DNA of 64,000 nucleotides. Origin: DASWJZ01 sp963739005 (GTDB taxonomy: Bacteria > Pseudomonadota > Alphaproteobacteria > Rhizobiales > Afifellaceae). The stretch lies in NCBI GenBank assembly GCA_963739005.1, contig CAVTYQ010000007.1:62001-126000 (forward strand), written 5' to 3'. How positions within the stretch are numbered: the stretch's first letter is position 1; the number at the start of each line of letters is the position of its first letter. Both the position numbers and the translations under genes were made by a program. The notes under the pieces were generated by a model. The model did not search any database. It worked only from the letters and a program-made list of their open reading frames with translations, and was not told the origin of the DNA. Below, piece by piece: positions 1 to 7,751 of the stretch.

Positions 1-797
1 TCCACCAGCAGACCGGGCAGCCGATCGTCAACTTCCGCTTCAACACGCGCGGCGCGCGCATCTTCGCGGACGTGACGCAGCAAAATGTCGGCCGCCGCTT
101 CGCCGTCGTCCTCGACGACAAATACATCACCGCGCCGGTGATCCGCGACGCGATCCTCGGCGGCTCCGGCCTGATCGAAGGAAACTTCACCGTCGAAAGC
201 GCGCAGAATCTCGCCGTGCTCCTGCGCGCCGGCGCGCTTCCCGCCGACCTCACCATCGTCGAGGAGCGCACCGTCGGCCCAAGCCTCGGCCAGGATTCGA
301 TCCGCGCCGGCGCGATCGCCGCCGTCGTCGCGCTCTCCGCCGTCGTCTTCTTCATGGTCGTCTGCTACGGCATCCTCGGCTTCTTCGCCGACATCGCGAT
401 GATCGTGAACACCTTCCTCATGTTCGGCATCATCACGGCGACGGGCGCGACGCTGACGCTGCCCGGCATCGCCGGCATCGTCTTGACCATGGGCATGGCG
501 GTAGACGCCAACGTGCTGATCTACGAGCGCATGCGCGAAGAGAGCCACCTCGGACGCTCGACCATCGCCTCCTTCGAGTCCGGGTTCTCGCGCGCGCTCG
601 CCACGATCATCGACTCGCATCTGACCGCGCTCATCGCGGCGCTGGCGCTTTTCGCGCTCGGCTCCGGCCCGATCCGCGGCTTCGCCGTCGCCTTCGCCAT
701 CGGCATCATCTCGACGCTCTTCACCGCCTACCTGATGACGCGGCTGATCGTCGCCACCTGGGTGCGCTACGCGCGCCCGAAAACCGTTCCGCTTTAG
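1..797 (+). CDS. secD: Protein translocase subunit SecD, C-terminal part (5' end outside window)
   Basis: SecD is the larger half of the SecDF complex, an inner-membrane factor that uses proton flow to help the SecYEG channel pull out exported proteins. The reading frame is open from the first bases (frame of position 3), so the gene begins upstream. The visible part has the end of the periplasmic P1 region (NFRFNTRGARIF, then the LDDKYITAPVI segment) followed by a membrane domain with about five helices. The family motif GMAVDANVLIYERMREE lies in that domain. The stop at 795-797 is 9 bases before secF, so the two are surely co-transcribed. Identity is firm; only the N-terminus cannot be judged. 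Confidence 0.96.
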   Translation, partial: HQQTGQPIVNFRFNTRGARIFADVTQQNVGRRFAVVLDDKYITAPVIRDAILGGSGLIEGNFTVESAQNLAVLLRAGALPADLTIVEERTVGPSLGQDSIRAGAIAAVVALSAVVFFMVVCYGILGFFADIAMIVNTFLMFGIITATGATLTLPGIAGIVLTMGMAVDANVLIYERMREESHLGRSTIASFESGFSRALATIIDSHLTALIAALALFALGSGPIRGFAVAFAIGIISTLFTAYLMTRLIVATWVRYARPKTVPL

Positions 798-806
798 GCT
801 CCCGCC

Positions 807-1751
807 ATGCCCCTTCGCATCATCCCGGACGGTACCAACATCCCGTTCATGTGGCTCGCCCGCATCCGCACACCGATCTCGCTGGTGCTGATCGTGGTTT
901 CCTTCGTCCTGCTTTTCACCGTCGGGCTCAATGAAGGCATCGACTTCAAGGGCGGCACGATGATCGAGGTCCGCCACAAGAGCGGCCCAGCCGAGCTCGC
1001 CCAGATCCGCTCGCAGGTTTCGGCGCTCAACCTTGGCGACGTCGAGGTGCAGGGGATCGGCGAGCCGACCGACGTGCTGATCCGCGTGGCCATGCAGCCC
1101 GGCGGCGACGCCGCGCAGCAGGCGGTCGTTGAGAAGGTGCAGAACACCCTCGGCTCGAACGACTACGAGTATCGCCGCGTCGAGGTCGTCGGACCGCGCG
1201 TGTCGGGCGAGCTTGCGCAGACCGGGCTCATCGCGACCGTCTTCACCATCTTCGGAATCATGGTCTACATCTGGTTCCGCTTCGAATGGCAATTCGCCGT
1301 CGGGGCGGTCGCAACGCTCGTCCACGACGCCATCCTGACCATTGGCTTCTTCGCGGCGACGCAGATCGACTTCAACCTTTCCTCCATCGCCGCGATCCTC
1401 ACCATCCTCGGCTATTCGCTCAACGATACGGTCGTCATCTTCGACCGCATCCGCGAGCTTCTGCGGCGCTACAAGCAGATGCCGCTCTCCGACCTGATCG
1501 ATCTTGCGACCAACCAGACGCTGGCGCGCACGATCATGACCTCGCTGACGACCCTTCTCGCGCTCTTCGCGCTCTTCTTCTTCGGCGGCGATGTGATCCG
1601 TTCCTTTACCGCCGCCATGCTCTGGGGCGTCTTCATCGCTACCGCCTCGTCGATCTTCATCGGCGGACCGATCCTGATCTACTTCAACCTGCGCCCGCGC
1701 GCCGAGGCCGGCTCGGCCCAAGCCAAGCCCGCCAAGCCCGCCAAGGCCTGA
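807..1751 (+). CDS. secF: Protein translocase subunit SecF
   Basis: SecF is the partner of SecD in the inner-membrane SecDF complex that assists protein export. The 314-residue product has the usual length and order: a first membrane helix (about residues 20-40), the periplasmic domain starting with GLNEGIDFKGGTMIEV, and a C-terminal block of five helices with GYSLNDTVVIFDRIRE, the SecF counterpart of the SecD motif. The C-terminus is a short Ala/Pro/Lys-rich tail. It starts 9 bases after secD and ends 1 base before the Mth938-domain gene. Confidence 0.97.
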   Translation: MPLRIIPDGTNIPFMWLARIRTPISLVLIVVSFVLLFTVGLNEGIDFKGGTMIEVRHKSGPAELAQIRSQVSALNLGDVEVQGIGEPTDVLIRVAMQPGGDAAQQAVVEKVQNTLGSNDYEYRRVEVVGPRVSGELAQTGLIATVFTIFGIMVYIWFRFEWQFAVGAVATLVHDAILTIGFFAATQIDFNLSSIAAILTILGYSLNDTVVIFDRIRELLRRYKQMPLSDLIDLATNQTLARTIMTSLTTLLALFALFFFGGDVIRSFTAAMLWGVFIATASSIFIGGPILIYFNLRPRAEAGSAQAKPAKPAKA

Positions 1752-1752
1752 C

Positions 1753-2160
1753 ATGTCGCAAAGCGGCGGCGGCTTCCTGATGGAGCCGGCCCGCTTTCCG
1801 GGCCGCGCACCGATCGAGGCCTATGGCAACGGCGGCTTCCGCTTCGCGGGCATGTCGCATCGCGGCTCGATCCTGGCGCTGCCCAGCGGAATCGAGGCGT
1901 GGCCCGTCGCCGATGTGACGGAGATTGCGCCCGAAGCGCTTGCGCGGCTCGTCGCGGAGGCCGCCGCGATCGACATCCTGCTCATCGGTACGGGCAACGC
2001 GATGACACCGCTTCCCCGCGGAATACGAGAAGCTCTCGAAGCAGCGGGGCTCTTTCCGGAGCTGATGTCGACCGGCGCGGCGGTCAGGACCTACAACGTC
2101 CTCCTCTCCGAGGAGCGCGCCGTCGCCGCCGCGCTGGTGGCGGTAGAGAGCAATCGCTAG
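1753..2160 (+). CDS. Mth938-like (DUF498) domain protein, NDUFAF3 homologue
   Basis: This 135-residue protein fills the whole length of the Mth938/DUF498 family. Family features visible are the AYGNGGFRFAG segment near residue 25, the core strand IDILLIGTGNAMTPLP around residue 75, and the STGAAVRTYNVLLSEER segment near the C-terminus. The mitochondrial member of the family, NDUFAF3, is an assembly factor of respiratory complex I; the bacterial role is not firmly known. The gene starts 1 base after secF and is followed by a phytoene-synthase-like gene, so an operon linking membrane insertion with complex I assembly is likely. The family call is strong; the function is inferred. Confidence 0.88.
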   Translation: MSQSGGGFLMEPARFPGRAPIEAYGNGGFRFAGMSHRGSILALPSGIEAWPVADVTEIAPEALARLVAEAAAIDILLIGTGNAMTPLPRGIREALEAAGLFPELMSTGAAVRTYNVLLSEERAVAAALVAVESNR

Positions 2161-2182
2161 CCAAGCGCCGCGTGGGTTTGCG

Positions 2183-3043
2183 ATGATGCGGGCAATGGCT
2201 TCCGAAACGTCCGCCGACGACACCGCCTACGTCACGGCGCTAACGCGCGCGCATGATCTGCCTCGCTACTACGCGGCGCTCTTCTCGCCGCCCATGATCC
2301 GTAACGACCTCCTCGCGATCTACGGTATCGCCGCGGAGATCGCCCGCGTTCCCGACCAGGTGCGCGAGCCGACGCTCGGCGAGATCCGACTGAAATGGTG
2401 GAGCGACGCCCTCGCGGAAGCGATCGGAAGCGGCGGGGGAGGCGAGACGCCGGCGCTCCGCGCGGCGAGCGGTGCGATTAACCGCCTGGCGCTGCCGATC
2501 GCCCCTTTCATCGCGCTGATCGAGGCGCGGAGCGCCGATCTCTACGCCGACCCGCCGGCGACGCTCACCGACCTTGAAGGCCGAATGGGCGAGATGGAAT
2601 CGGTGCTCTTCCAGATGACGGCGATCGTGCTCGGAGCGGCCGGCTCGGAATCCGCGGATGCCGCCGGTCACGCCGGCGTCGCCTACGGGATTGCCCGGCG
2701 GGTGGCGACCCTCGCCGCGGACCGGGCGCGCGGCCGAACAATCCTGCCCGCGCTAGTCCTCGAACCGGAAGCGGAGTCCTCGCCAACCACCGTCAAGGCG
2801 GTCTCGTCCATGATCGGCTTCGCCCACGATCATCTGCGGCGCGCCCGCGCGGCGATCAGCAGGGTGCCGCCTGCTGCGCGGCCCGCCTTCCTGCCGCTTG
2901 CCATCGTTGCACCGCTGCTCCGCCGGATCGAGCGGATGGAGGCCGATATCCTGCTGCGCCCGGCCGTCCTCTCCGACCTTGAAACGCTGAGCCGGATCAG
3001 CTGGGCGAGGCTCAGCGGGTTGGCGGATCCAGAGGGGCGGTGA
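2183..3043 (+). CDS. Squalene/phytoene synthase family protein, NDUFAF6-like
   Basis: The 286-residue product has the all-helical isoprenoid synthase type 1 fold signature of the phytoene synthase family (segments LLAIYGIAAEIARVPDQV and EIRLKWWSDAL near residues 45-75). The two Asp-rich metal-binding motifs of true synthases are not there: the first site reads AAEIARVP and the second LAADRARGRTILP. Together with the Mth938-domain neighbour this points to the NDUFAF6 branch, whose human member is needed for complex I assembly, rather than to carotenoid or hopanoid synthesis. The start could be Met1 or Met5 (position 2195). A catalytic role cannot be excluded from sequence alone. Confidence 0.8.
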   Translation: MMRAMASETSADDTAYVTALTRAHDLPRYYAALFSPPMIRNDLLAIYGIAAEIARVPDQVREPTLGEIRLKWWSDALAEAIGSGGGGETPALRAASGAINRLALPIAPFIALIEARSADLYADPPATLTDLEGRMGEMESVLFQMTAIVLGAAGSESADAAGHAGVAYGIARRVATLAADRARGRTILPALVLEPEAESSPTTVKAVSSMIGFAHDHLRRARAAISRVPPAARPAFLPLAIVAPLLRRIERMEADILLRPAVLSDLETLSRISWARLSGLADPEGR

Positions 3044-3096
3044 CTTCCGGATTCCGTTGGTCTAGAAGCCCGGCGACCCAATCGAGGGAGGCAGCC

Positions 3097-3300
3097 ATGT
3101 CACGCAAATATCAGGACTTCTCCTTTTGAGCCGATGAGCAAGCGCCGGAGGGGATTTCAACAGCGAAACCCACGTCAAGCGCGGCGACCGCGTGGTGCAC
3201 GGCGAGAAGGAGCTTCTGGAGAAGCTCGGCCGTAACGATCCGTGCCCCTGCGGATCGGGCAAGCGATTCAAACGCTGCTGTCTCAACCGCCGATGCTTTC
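3097..3300 (+). pseudogene. Remnant of a small SEC-C motif protein, frameshifted
   Basis: An ATG at 3097 opens MSRKYQDFSF and then stops. Shortly after, in another frame, the open stretch from 3138 reads DFNSETHVKRGDRVVHG and continues into the zinc-binding SEC-C motif GRNDPCPCGSGKRFKRCC (about 3228-3281). The two pieces look like the ends of one small SEC-C protein whose middle has been lost or shifted by at least two small indels. SEC-C motifs bind zinc and occur at the C-terminus of SecA and in many small proteins. A GTG at 3192 could still start a short SEC-C peptide, but its tail past 3290 looks non-coding. Confidence 0.55.
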
Positions 3301-3357
3301 AGCGAGCGGGACTACTTTGTCCGCGACTGATGCGGATCAGATATCGGATGGCGCCGG

Positions 3358-4770
3358 TCAGGCCGCCATCCGCTTCGTCGCGCCGAGCCACGCGTCGAAG
3401 TCGCGGAGCGCCCGGCGCGAAAGCGCGCGCTTCCGCGCCAGCGTCTTCTCCGTGCCGCGAAGGCGGTTGCCGGCCTCGTCCCGGACCGGTTGATCGATCG
3501 GCGGAAAGAGCCCGAAGTTTACGTTCATCGGCTGGAAGTCGCGCTCCTTCTCGCCGGGCACGCCGAGCTTGCCGGTGACGTGCGCCAGGATCGCGCCATG
3601 CGCGGTCGTCAGCGGCGGCGTGACCAGCGTTTCGCCCAGCGCCTCGGCCGCCGCAAAGCGCGCCGCCATCAGCCCCATCGCGGCCGATTCCACGTAGCCC
3701 TCGCAGCCGGTGATCTGTCCGGCGAAGCGGATATGCGGCGCCTTCTTCAGCCGCAGCGTCTCGTCGAGGAGGAGCGGTGAATTCAAAAAGGTGTTGCGAT
3801 GGAGCCCGCCGAGGCGCGCGAATTCGGCGCGCTCGAGGCCGGGGATCGTGCGGAAGAGCCTCGCCTGCTCGCCGTGCTTCATCTTGGTCTGGAAGCCGAC
3901 CATGTTGAAAAGCGTGCCGAGCGCATTGTCCTGCCTGAGCTGCACGACTGCGTAAGCCTTCACGTCCGGTTTGTGCCGGTTCGTGAGGCCCATCGGCTTC
4001 ATCGGCCCGTGGCGGAGCGTCTCCGCGCCGCGCTCCGCCATCACCTCGATCGGCAGGCAACCGTCGAAGTAGGGCGTGTCCTTTTCCCAATCGTGGAATT
4101 CCGCCTTGTCGGAGGCCACGAGCCCTTCGACGAAAGCCTGGTACTGATCGCGATCGAGCGGGCAGTTGATGTAGTCGGCGCCGGTGCCGCCGGGGCCGGC
4201 CTTGTCGTAGCGCGACTGGAACCAGGCCACGTCCATGTCGATCGTCTCGCGATAGACGATCGGGGCGATCGCATCGAAAAAGGCGAGGCGATCCATGCCG
4301 GTCGCATCTTGGATCGAGGTCGCGAGCGACGAGGAGGTGAGGGGGCCCGTCGCTACGATCGCGAGCCCCCAATCCGCCGGCGGCAGCGCTTGAACCTCGC
4401 CTGCCTCCACGCGGACCAAGGGATGCGTGCGAAGCGCGACGGTGATGGCTTCCGAAAAGCCGTCGCGGTCGACGGCGAGCGCGCCGCCGGCTGGAAGCTT
4501 GTGGCGGTCGCCCGTTGCCATCACCAGCGAACCGGCGCGGCGCATCTCGGCATGAAGGAGGCCGACGGCGTTGGTCTCGGAATCGTCGGAGCGAAAGGAG
4601 TTCGAGCAGACGAGCTCGGCGAGGCCACCGGTCTTGTGCGCCGGCGTCATCGTGGCCGGCCGCATCTCGTGCAGGACGACGGGAATTCCCGATTCGGCGA
4701 GCTGCCACGCGGCTTCCGAGCCGGCGAGGCCGCCGCCGATCACGTGAACGGGTGCCGGGCGCTCTTTCAT
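3358..4770 (-). CDS. trmFO: Methylenetetrahydrofolate--tRNA-(uracil-5-)-methyltransferase TrmFO
   Basis: TrmFO makes 5-methyluridine at position 54 of tRNA, using methylenetetrahydrofolate as carbon donor and FAD as reductant, in the cytoplasm. The start is placed at the ATG at 4770 (MKERPAPVHVIGGG) because the FAD-binding GGGLAGSEAAWQL loop follows at once; a longer frame begins at 4806. Other family motifs are VCSNSFRSDD, INCPLDRDQY and GQITGCEGYVESAAMGL. The 470-residue length is normal. It is read towards the SEC-C remnant and is divergent from the secreted protein gene at 4900. Confidence 0.95.
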   Translation of the reverse strand: MKERPAPVHVIGGGLAGSEAAWQLAESGIPVVLHEMRPATMTPAHKTGGLAELVCSNSFRSDDSETNAVGLLHAEMRRAGSLVMATGDRHKLPAGGALAVDRDGFSEAITVALRTHPLVRVEAGEVQALPPADWGLAIVATGPLTSSSLATSIQDATGMDRLAFFDAIAPIVYRETIDMDVAWFQSRYDKAGPGGTGADYINCPLDRDQYQAFVEGLVASDKAEFHDWEKDTPYFDGCLPIEVMAERGAETLRHGPMKPMGLTNRHKPDVKAYAVVQLRQDNALGTLFNMVGFQTKMKHGEQARLFRTIPGLERAEFARLGGLHRNTFLNSPLLLDETLRLKKAPHIRFAGQITGCEGYVESAAMGLMAARFAAAEALGETLVTPPLTTAHGAILAHVTGKLGVPGEKERDFQPMNVNFGLFPPIDQPVRDEAGNRLRGTEKTLARKRALSRRALRDFDAWLGATKRMAA

Positions 4771-4899
4771 CGGCGCGATATGGGCCGAACGGCCAGGAGA
4801 CGGCAAGGCCTCGGGGGAGACGCGATCACCGGAAAGCTCCTCTCCCGCTCACCGCAGGGTTGATGAAGCTCGACGGATCGTTAAGGTTGACGCCGCATT

Positions 4900-5529
4900 A
4901 TGTTCTCGATGTTGCGAAGCATTCTCCTGCTGCTCTTCGCGTTCGGACTGGTCGCCCACGCCGACGCCCAGGAGGCTTGGTTCAAGCGCGGACACGGCGT
5001 CGCACCGAGCGCCCGCAAGGCCTATATCTGCCACGGCTACACGTGCCGGATCGTCTCGCTCGTCTATTTCAGCGACGCCGACATCGCACGGATCGCCGGT
5101 CCCCTGGCCAACGGCGTTCCCAATGCCGATGCCGAACGGCAGGCAATCTCACATGCGGTCCAAGCGTTCGAGACGATCGTCGGCGCGCGAATCGGCACGG
5201 CGAACGATCTTCCGAAGATGCAGGTCGGGCGGCCGGCAGACGGTCAGATGGACTGCATCGACGAGGCCACCAACACGACGAGCCTGCTCATGCTTCTTGC
5301 GAAACACGGCTACCTTCGACATCACACTGTCGAAGCGCCGTCCGCGCGAGGATTCTTCATCGACCTGCGCTATCCGCACGCGACCGCCGTACTGACGGAT
5401 ACGAGCACCGGCGTGAAGTGGGCGGTTGATTCGTGGCCGCGGGCCAATGCCGAGCCGCCGGTCATTGAGCCGCTCAGCGACTGGAAACGTGCGCGCTCCG
5501 AAGACCCACTGCCACCCGCGCTCTCCTGA
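4900..5529 (+). CDS. Secreted protein with a transglutaminase-like Cys-His-Asp pattern
   Basis: The 209-residue product opens with a clear signal peptide (hydrophobic residues 6-20, probable cleavage near ADAQ-E). The mature protein has a cysteine pair (Cys44 and Cys49 in ICHGYTC) that may form a disulphide. It also has three spaced segments: DCIDEATNT with Cys119, YPHATAVL with His160 and WAVDSW with Asp177. This order and spacing resemble the Cys-His-Asp triad of transglutaminase-like cysteine peptidases. I do not recognise a named family. It has its own transcription unit, divergent from trmFO. The enzyme idea is an inference; the export signal is seen directly. Confidence 0.75.
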   Translation: MFSMLRSILLLLFAFGLVAHADAQEAWFKRGHGVAPSARKAYICHGYTCRIVSLVYFSDADIARIAGPLANGVPNADAERQAISHAVQAFETIVGARIGTANDLPKMQVGRPADGQMDCIDEATNTTSLLMLLAKHGYLRHHTVEAPSARGFFIDLRYPHATAVLTDTSTGVKWAVDSWPRANAEPPVIEPLSDWKRARSEDPLPPALS

Positions 5530-5549
5530 ATTCGACCTGGCCGACCTGA

Positions 5550-5586
5550 AATGAAAAGGCCGGCGGGCGACTGGCGCCCCCGGCCT
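5550..5586 (-). terminator. Intrinsic terminator behind the DUF1127 gene
   Basis: A hairpin with stem AGGCCGG (5557-5563) and CCGGCCT (5580-5586) is followed on the minus strand by TTTTCATTT. It lies 26 bases after the stop of the DUF1127 gene and also close behind the convergent secreted protein gene. Confidence 0.6.
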
Positions 5587-5612
5587 GTTCGTTGCAATCC
5601 GGCCTTGTTCGG

Positions 5613-5774
5613 TTAGAGGCGGGAAGCCTCGCGGGCCAGCCGGCCAATTTCGCCGCGGGAGATCCCGAGATCGTGCAGGTCGCGGGTCGAAAGGCCCTGG
5701 AGCTCGCGGACGGTCTCGCGGTAACGCCGCCAGCGGCGGTAACGCCCGTAGATGGTGTTGGTATTGCGCGACAT
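5613..5774 (-). CDS. DUF1127 (YjiS-like) small basic protein
   Basis: This 53-residue peptide starts at the ATG at 5774; the longer frame upstream of it does not look coding. It has the DUF1127 pattern: a basic N-terminal half (YGRYRRWRRYRETVREL) followed by LSTRDLHDLGISRGEI and an Arg-rich end. Short DUF1127 proteins are abundant in alphaproteobacteria, and members elsewhere have been linked to RNA turnover and to phosphate or stress responses. The role here is unknown. An AT-rich leader lies upstream and a terminator hairpin downstream, fitting a stand-alone gene. Confidence 0.82.
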   Translation of the reverse strand: MSRNTNTIYGRYRRWRRYRETVRELQGLSTRDLHDLGISRGEIGRLAREASRL

Positions 5775-6074
5775 GATCTTTGTCCTTCTTCGCTCCGCCC
5801 TTTGGCGGAGCGCCCGCAGTGCTCTGCGGTCACCTCGGCATATAGTCGGGGGCACCCGCGTTGTGCAGTGCAGCAAATGCATGGCTGCATTGCCGCAAAG
5901 GCAAAAGGGCTTAATATTTCAGTAACTTTGCCACGCTTCCGGCCAGTTTGCCTTTAGCGAGCACGCGGTGTCGGCAAGTCGCGCCTCTGCCGAGGGCAGG
6001 TGGCTATTCGGCAGGCAATCCGTTGGCCGCCCGCATAGCCGCCTCTCGAAAATGCGCGCTATGGCCAGCGGGGA
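5775..6074. other. Gene-free leader and spacer between the DUF1127 gene and corA
   Basis: About 300 bases without a credible gene. The part next to the DUF1127 gene (5775-5950) should hold its promoter and leader; it is locally AT-richer (around 5905-5935). I see no tRNA, repeat or clear hairpin. Confidence 0.5.
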
Positions 6075-7103
6075 TCAAAGCCAGTTGTGCTTGCGGAACC
6101 GCCAGTAGAGGACACCGCAAATGCCGGCGACGACGGCGAGGACGACGAAATAGCCGAATCGCCAATGGAGCTCCGGCATGTCGACGAAGTTCATCCCGTA
6201 GATGCCGGCGACAGCGGTCGGGACCGCGAGGATTGCAGCCCAGGCGGCCAGTCGGCGGGTAATGTGCGCCTGCTGTGCCTGGCCCATCATCTGGCTTGCC
6301 TCGAAGGCGAAGGCCAGGACCTCGCGCAGTGCGTCGATCTCTTCCTGAACGCGGTGCACATGGTCGGTCACGTCGCGGAAGAGCGGCTGCATGGATTGAT
6401 CCACGCGGCGCGCCTCGGCGTGTTCGAGGCGGCGACAGACCTCGATCAGCGGCACCGCCGCGTTGCGCAGCCGCAAGAGGTCGCGGCGCAGCATGTAGAG
6501 GCGCTCGATCGCCGCTTCCTCAAGCGTGGCGGCAAAGACCTGATCCTCGATCTCGTCGACTTCCGCGTGAATCGCCTCGATCACCGGCATGTAGTTGTCC
6601 ACGATGAAATCGAGGACGCCGTAGAGGATGTAATCCTCGCCGTTCGCAAGCACGGCCGGGCAGGCCTCGAGGTGCTGGCGCACCGTCGAATACGAGGTCG
6701 ACGCCCCGTGCCTGACGGAAACGACGTAGCCACGCCCGACGAAGAGATGCGTCTCTCCGAAGTCGATGCGGCCCTTGATGAGCTGCGCGGTGCGGGCGAC
6801 GACAAAGAGCGCCTCGCCATACTGTTCGATCTTCGGGCGCTGATGCGCCTGCTCGGCGTCCTCGATCGCCATCGCATGGAGGTCGAGCTGTGCCTGGACG
6901 CGGCGGAGGAGCTCAGGCGAGGGCTCGTAGAGGCCGATCCAGACCACGTGGCCCGCACGCTTCGCCCATGCGCCGGCTTCGTCGACGGAGATGTCGCACA
7001 CGCGGCGGCCACCGGCATAGACGCCGGCCGCGACGACGCCCGCGGAGCCCGCTAGCGGGGACGGGGTCGGTTCGACGACAAGTTCTGCGCGTTCGACGGC
7101 CAT
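6075..7103 (-). CDS. corA: CorA-family magnesium/cobalt channel
   Basis: CorA proteins form pentameric inner-membrane channels for magnesium and other divalent cations. The start is put at the ATG at 7103 (MAVERAELVVEP), giving 342 residues; a longer frame to 7220 is GC-driven extension. The long N-terminal cytoplasmic domain is followed by the helical stalk and two C-terminal membrane helices. The selectivity motif YGMNF sits at the end of the first helix, followed by MPELHWRFGY, and the protein ends in the short basic tail WRFRKHNWL. It lies between the DUF1127 gene and a NUDIX gene on the same strand, with room for its own promoter. Confidence 0.93.
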   Translation of the reverse strand: MAVERAELVVEPTPSPLAGSAGVVAAGVYAGGRRVCDISVDEAGAWAKRAGHVVWIGLYEPSPELLRRVQAQLDLHAMAIEDAEQAHQRPKIEQYGEALFVVARTAQLIKGRIDFGETHLFVGRGYVVSVRHGASTSYSTVRQHLEACPAVLANGEDYILYGVLDFIVDNYMPVIEAIHAEVDEIEDQVFAATLEEAAIERLYMLRRDLLRLRNAAVPLIEVCRRLEHAEARRVDQSMQPLFRDVTDHVHRVQEEIDALREVLAFAFEASQMMGQAQQAHITRRLAAWAAILAVPTAVAGIYGMNFVDMPELHWRFGYFVVLAVVAGICGVLYWRFRKHNWL

Positions 7104-7191
7104 ACTAGAGCCCCAGCGGCGCGAAAAATTCGCAGGACGATCACGCACGTTAGCGGGGAATTCTATCAGTGCTGTGGCGGTGTGGACGAGT

Positions 7192-7653
7192 CTAAAGACC
7201 TGCGATAGGGAAGACGGCAAGGATCGGGCACTGGCCTTTCACGATGCGGCGGTCCGCCTCGTCGATTTCGAACCAGGCGGCGCGGTCGGCCTCGGGAAAC
7301 TCCGCCATATGGCCGGAACGCGGCGGCCACTCCATGGCGAAGGTATTGCTCTTCAGGCGGGCAGGGTCGAAATCGCCTTCCATGGCGAAGGCGATCACGA
7401 TCTTGCCGCTCGCATAGCGGAATTCGCCAAGGGGAATCGCCTCGCCGGCCGGCGGCAACGCGCCGGTCTCCTCCTGGAATTCGCGTCGCGCCGCGGCAAG
7501 GGGGTCCTCGCCTTCCTCGCAGATGCCCTTTGGGATCGACCAGGCGCCTTCGTCCTTCTTCGCCCAATAGGGGCCGCCCGGATGGACAAGCAGGACTTCC
7601 GGCGCGCCCGTGGTGCGGCGATAGAGAAGGATGCCGGCGCTTCGCTGGGACAT
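7192..7653 (-). CDS. NUDIX hydrolase
   Basis: This 153-residue protein carries a complete Nudix box, GX5EX7REUXEEXGU: it starts at GICEEGEDPLAAARREF and ends with QEETG, about residues 43-65. These enzymes hydrolyse nucleoside diphosphates linked to another group in the cytoplasm. The N-terminus MSQRSAGILLYRR and the segment PYWAKKDEGAWSIPKG resemble the diadenosine-polyphosphate and phosphohistidine-phosphatase-like branch, but the substrate cannot be read from sequence. It is divergent from the oxidoreductase gene at 7752, with a 98-base shared spacer. Confidence 0.9.
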   Translation of the reverse strand: MSQRSAGILLYRRTTGAPEVLLVHPGGPYWAKKDEGAWSIPKGICEEGEDPLAAARREFQEETGALPPAGEAIPLGEFRYASGKIVIAFAMEGDFDPARLKSNTFAMEWPPRSGHMAEFPEADRAAWFEIDEADRRIVKGQCPILAVFPIAGL

Positions 7654-7751
7654 GGCGATGTTCTAGCAAAGGCGGAACCGGAAGGGACAAGCGGGGATTG
7701 GCCGTAGGGGCCGGCCCCCGCCCTTTGGCGAGGAAGCGGAGAGGACGTTTC

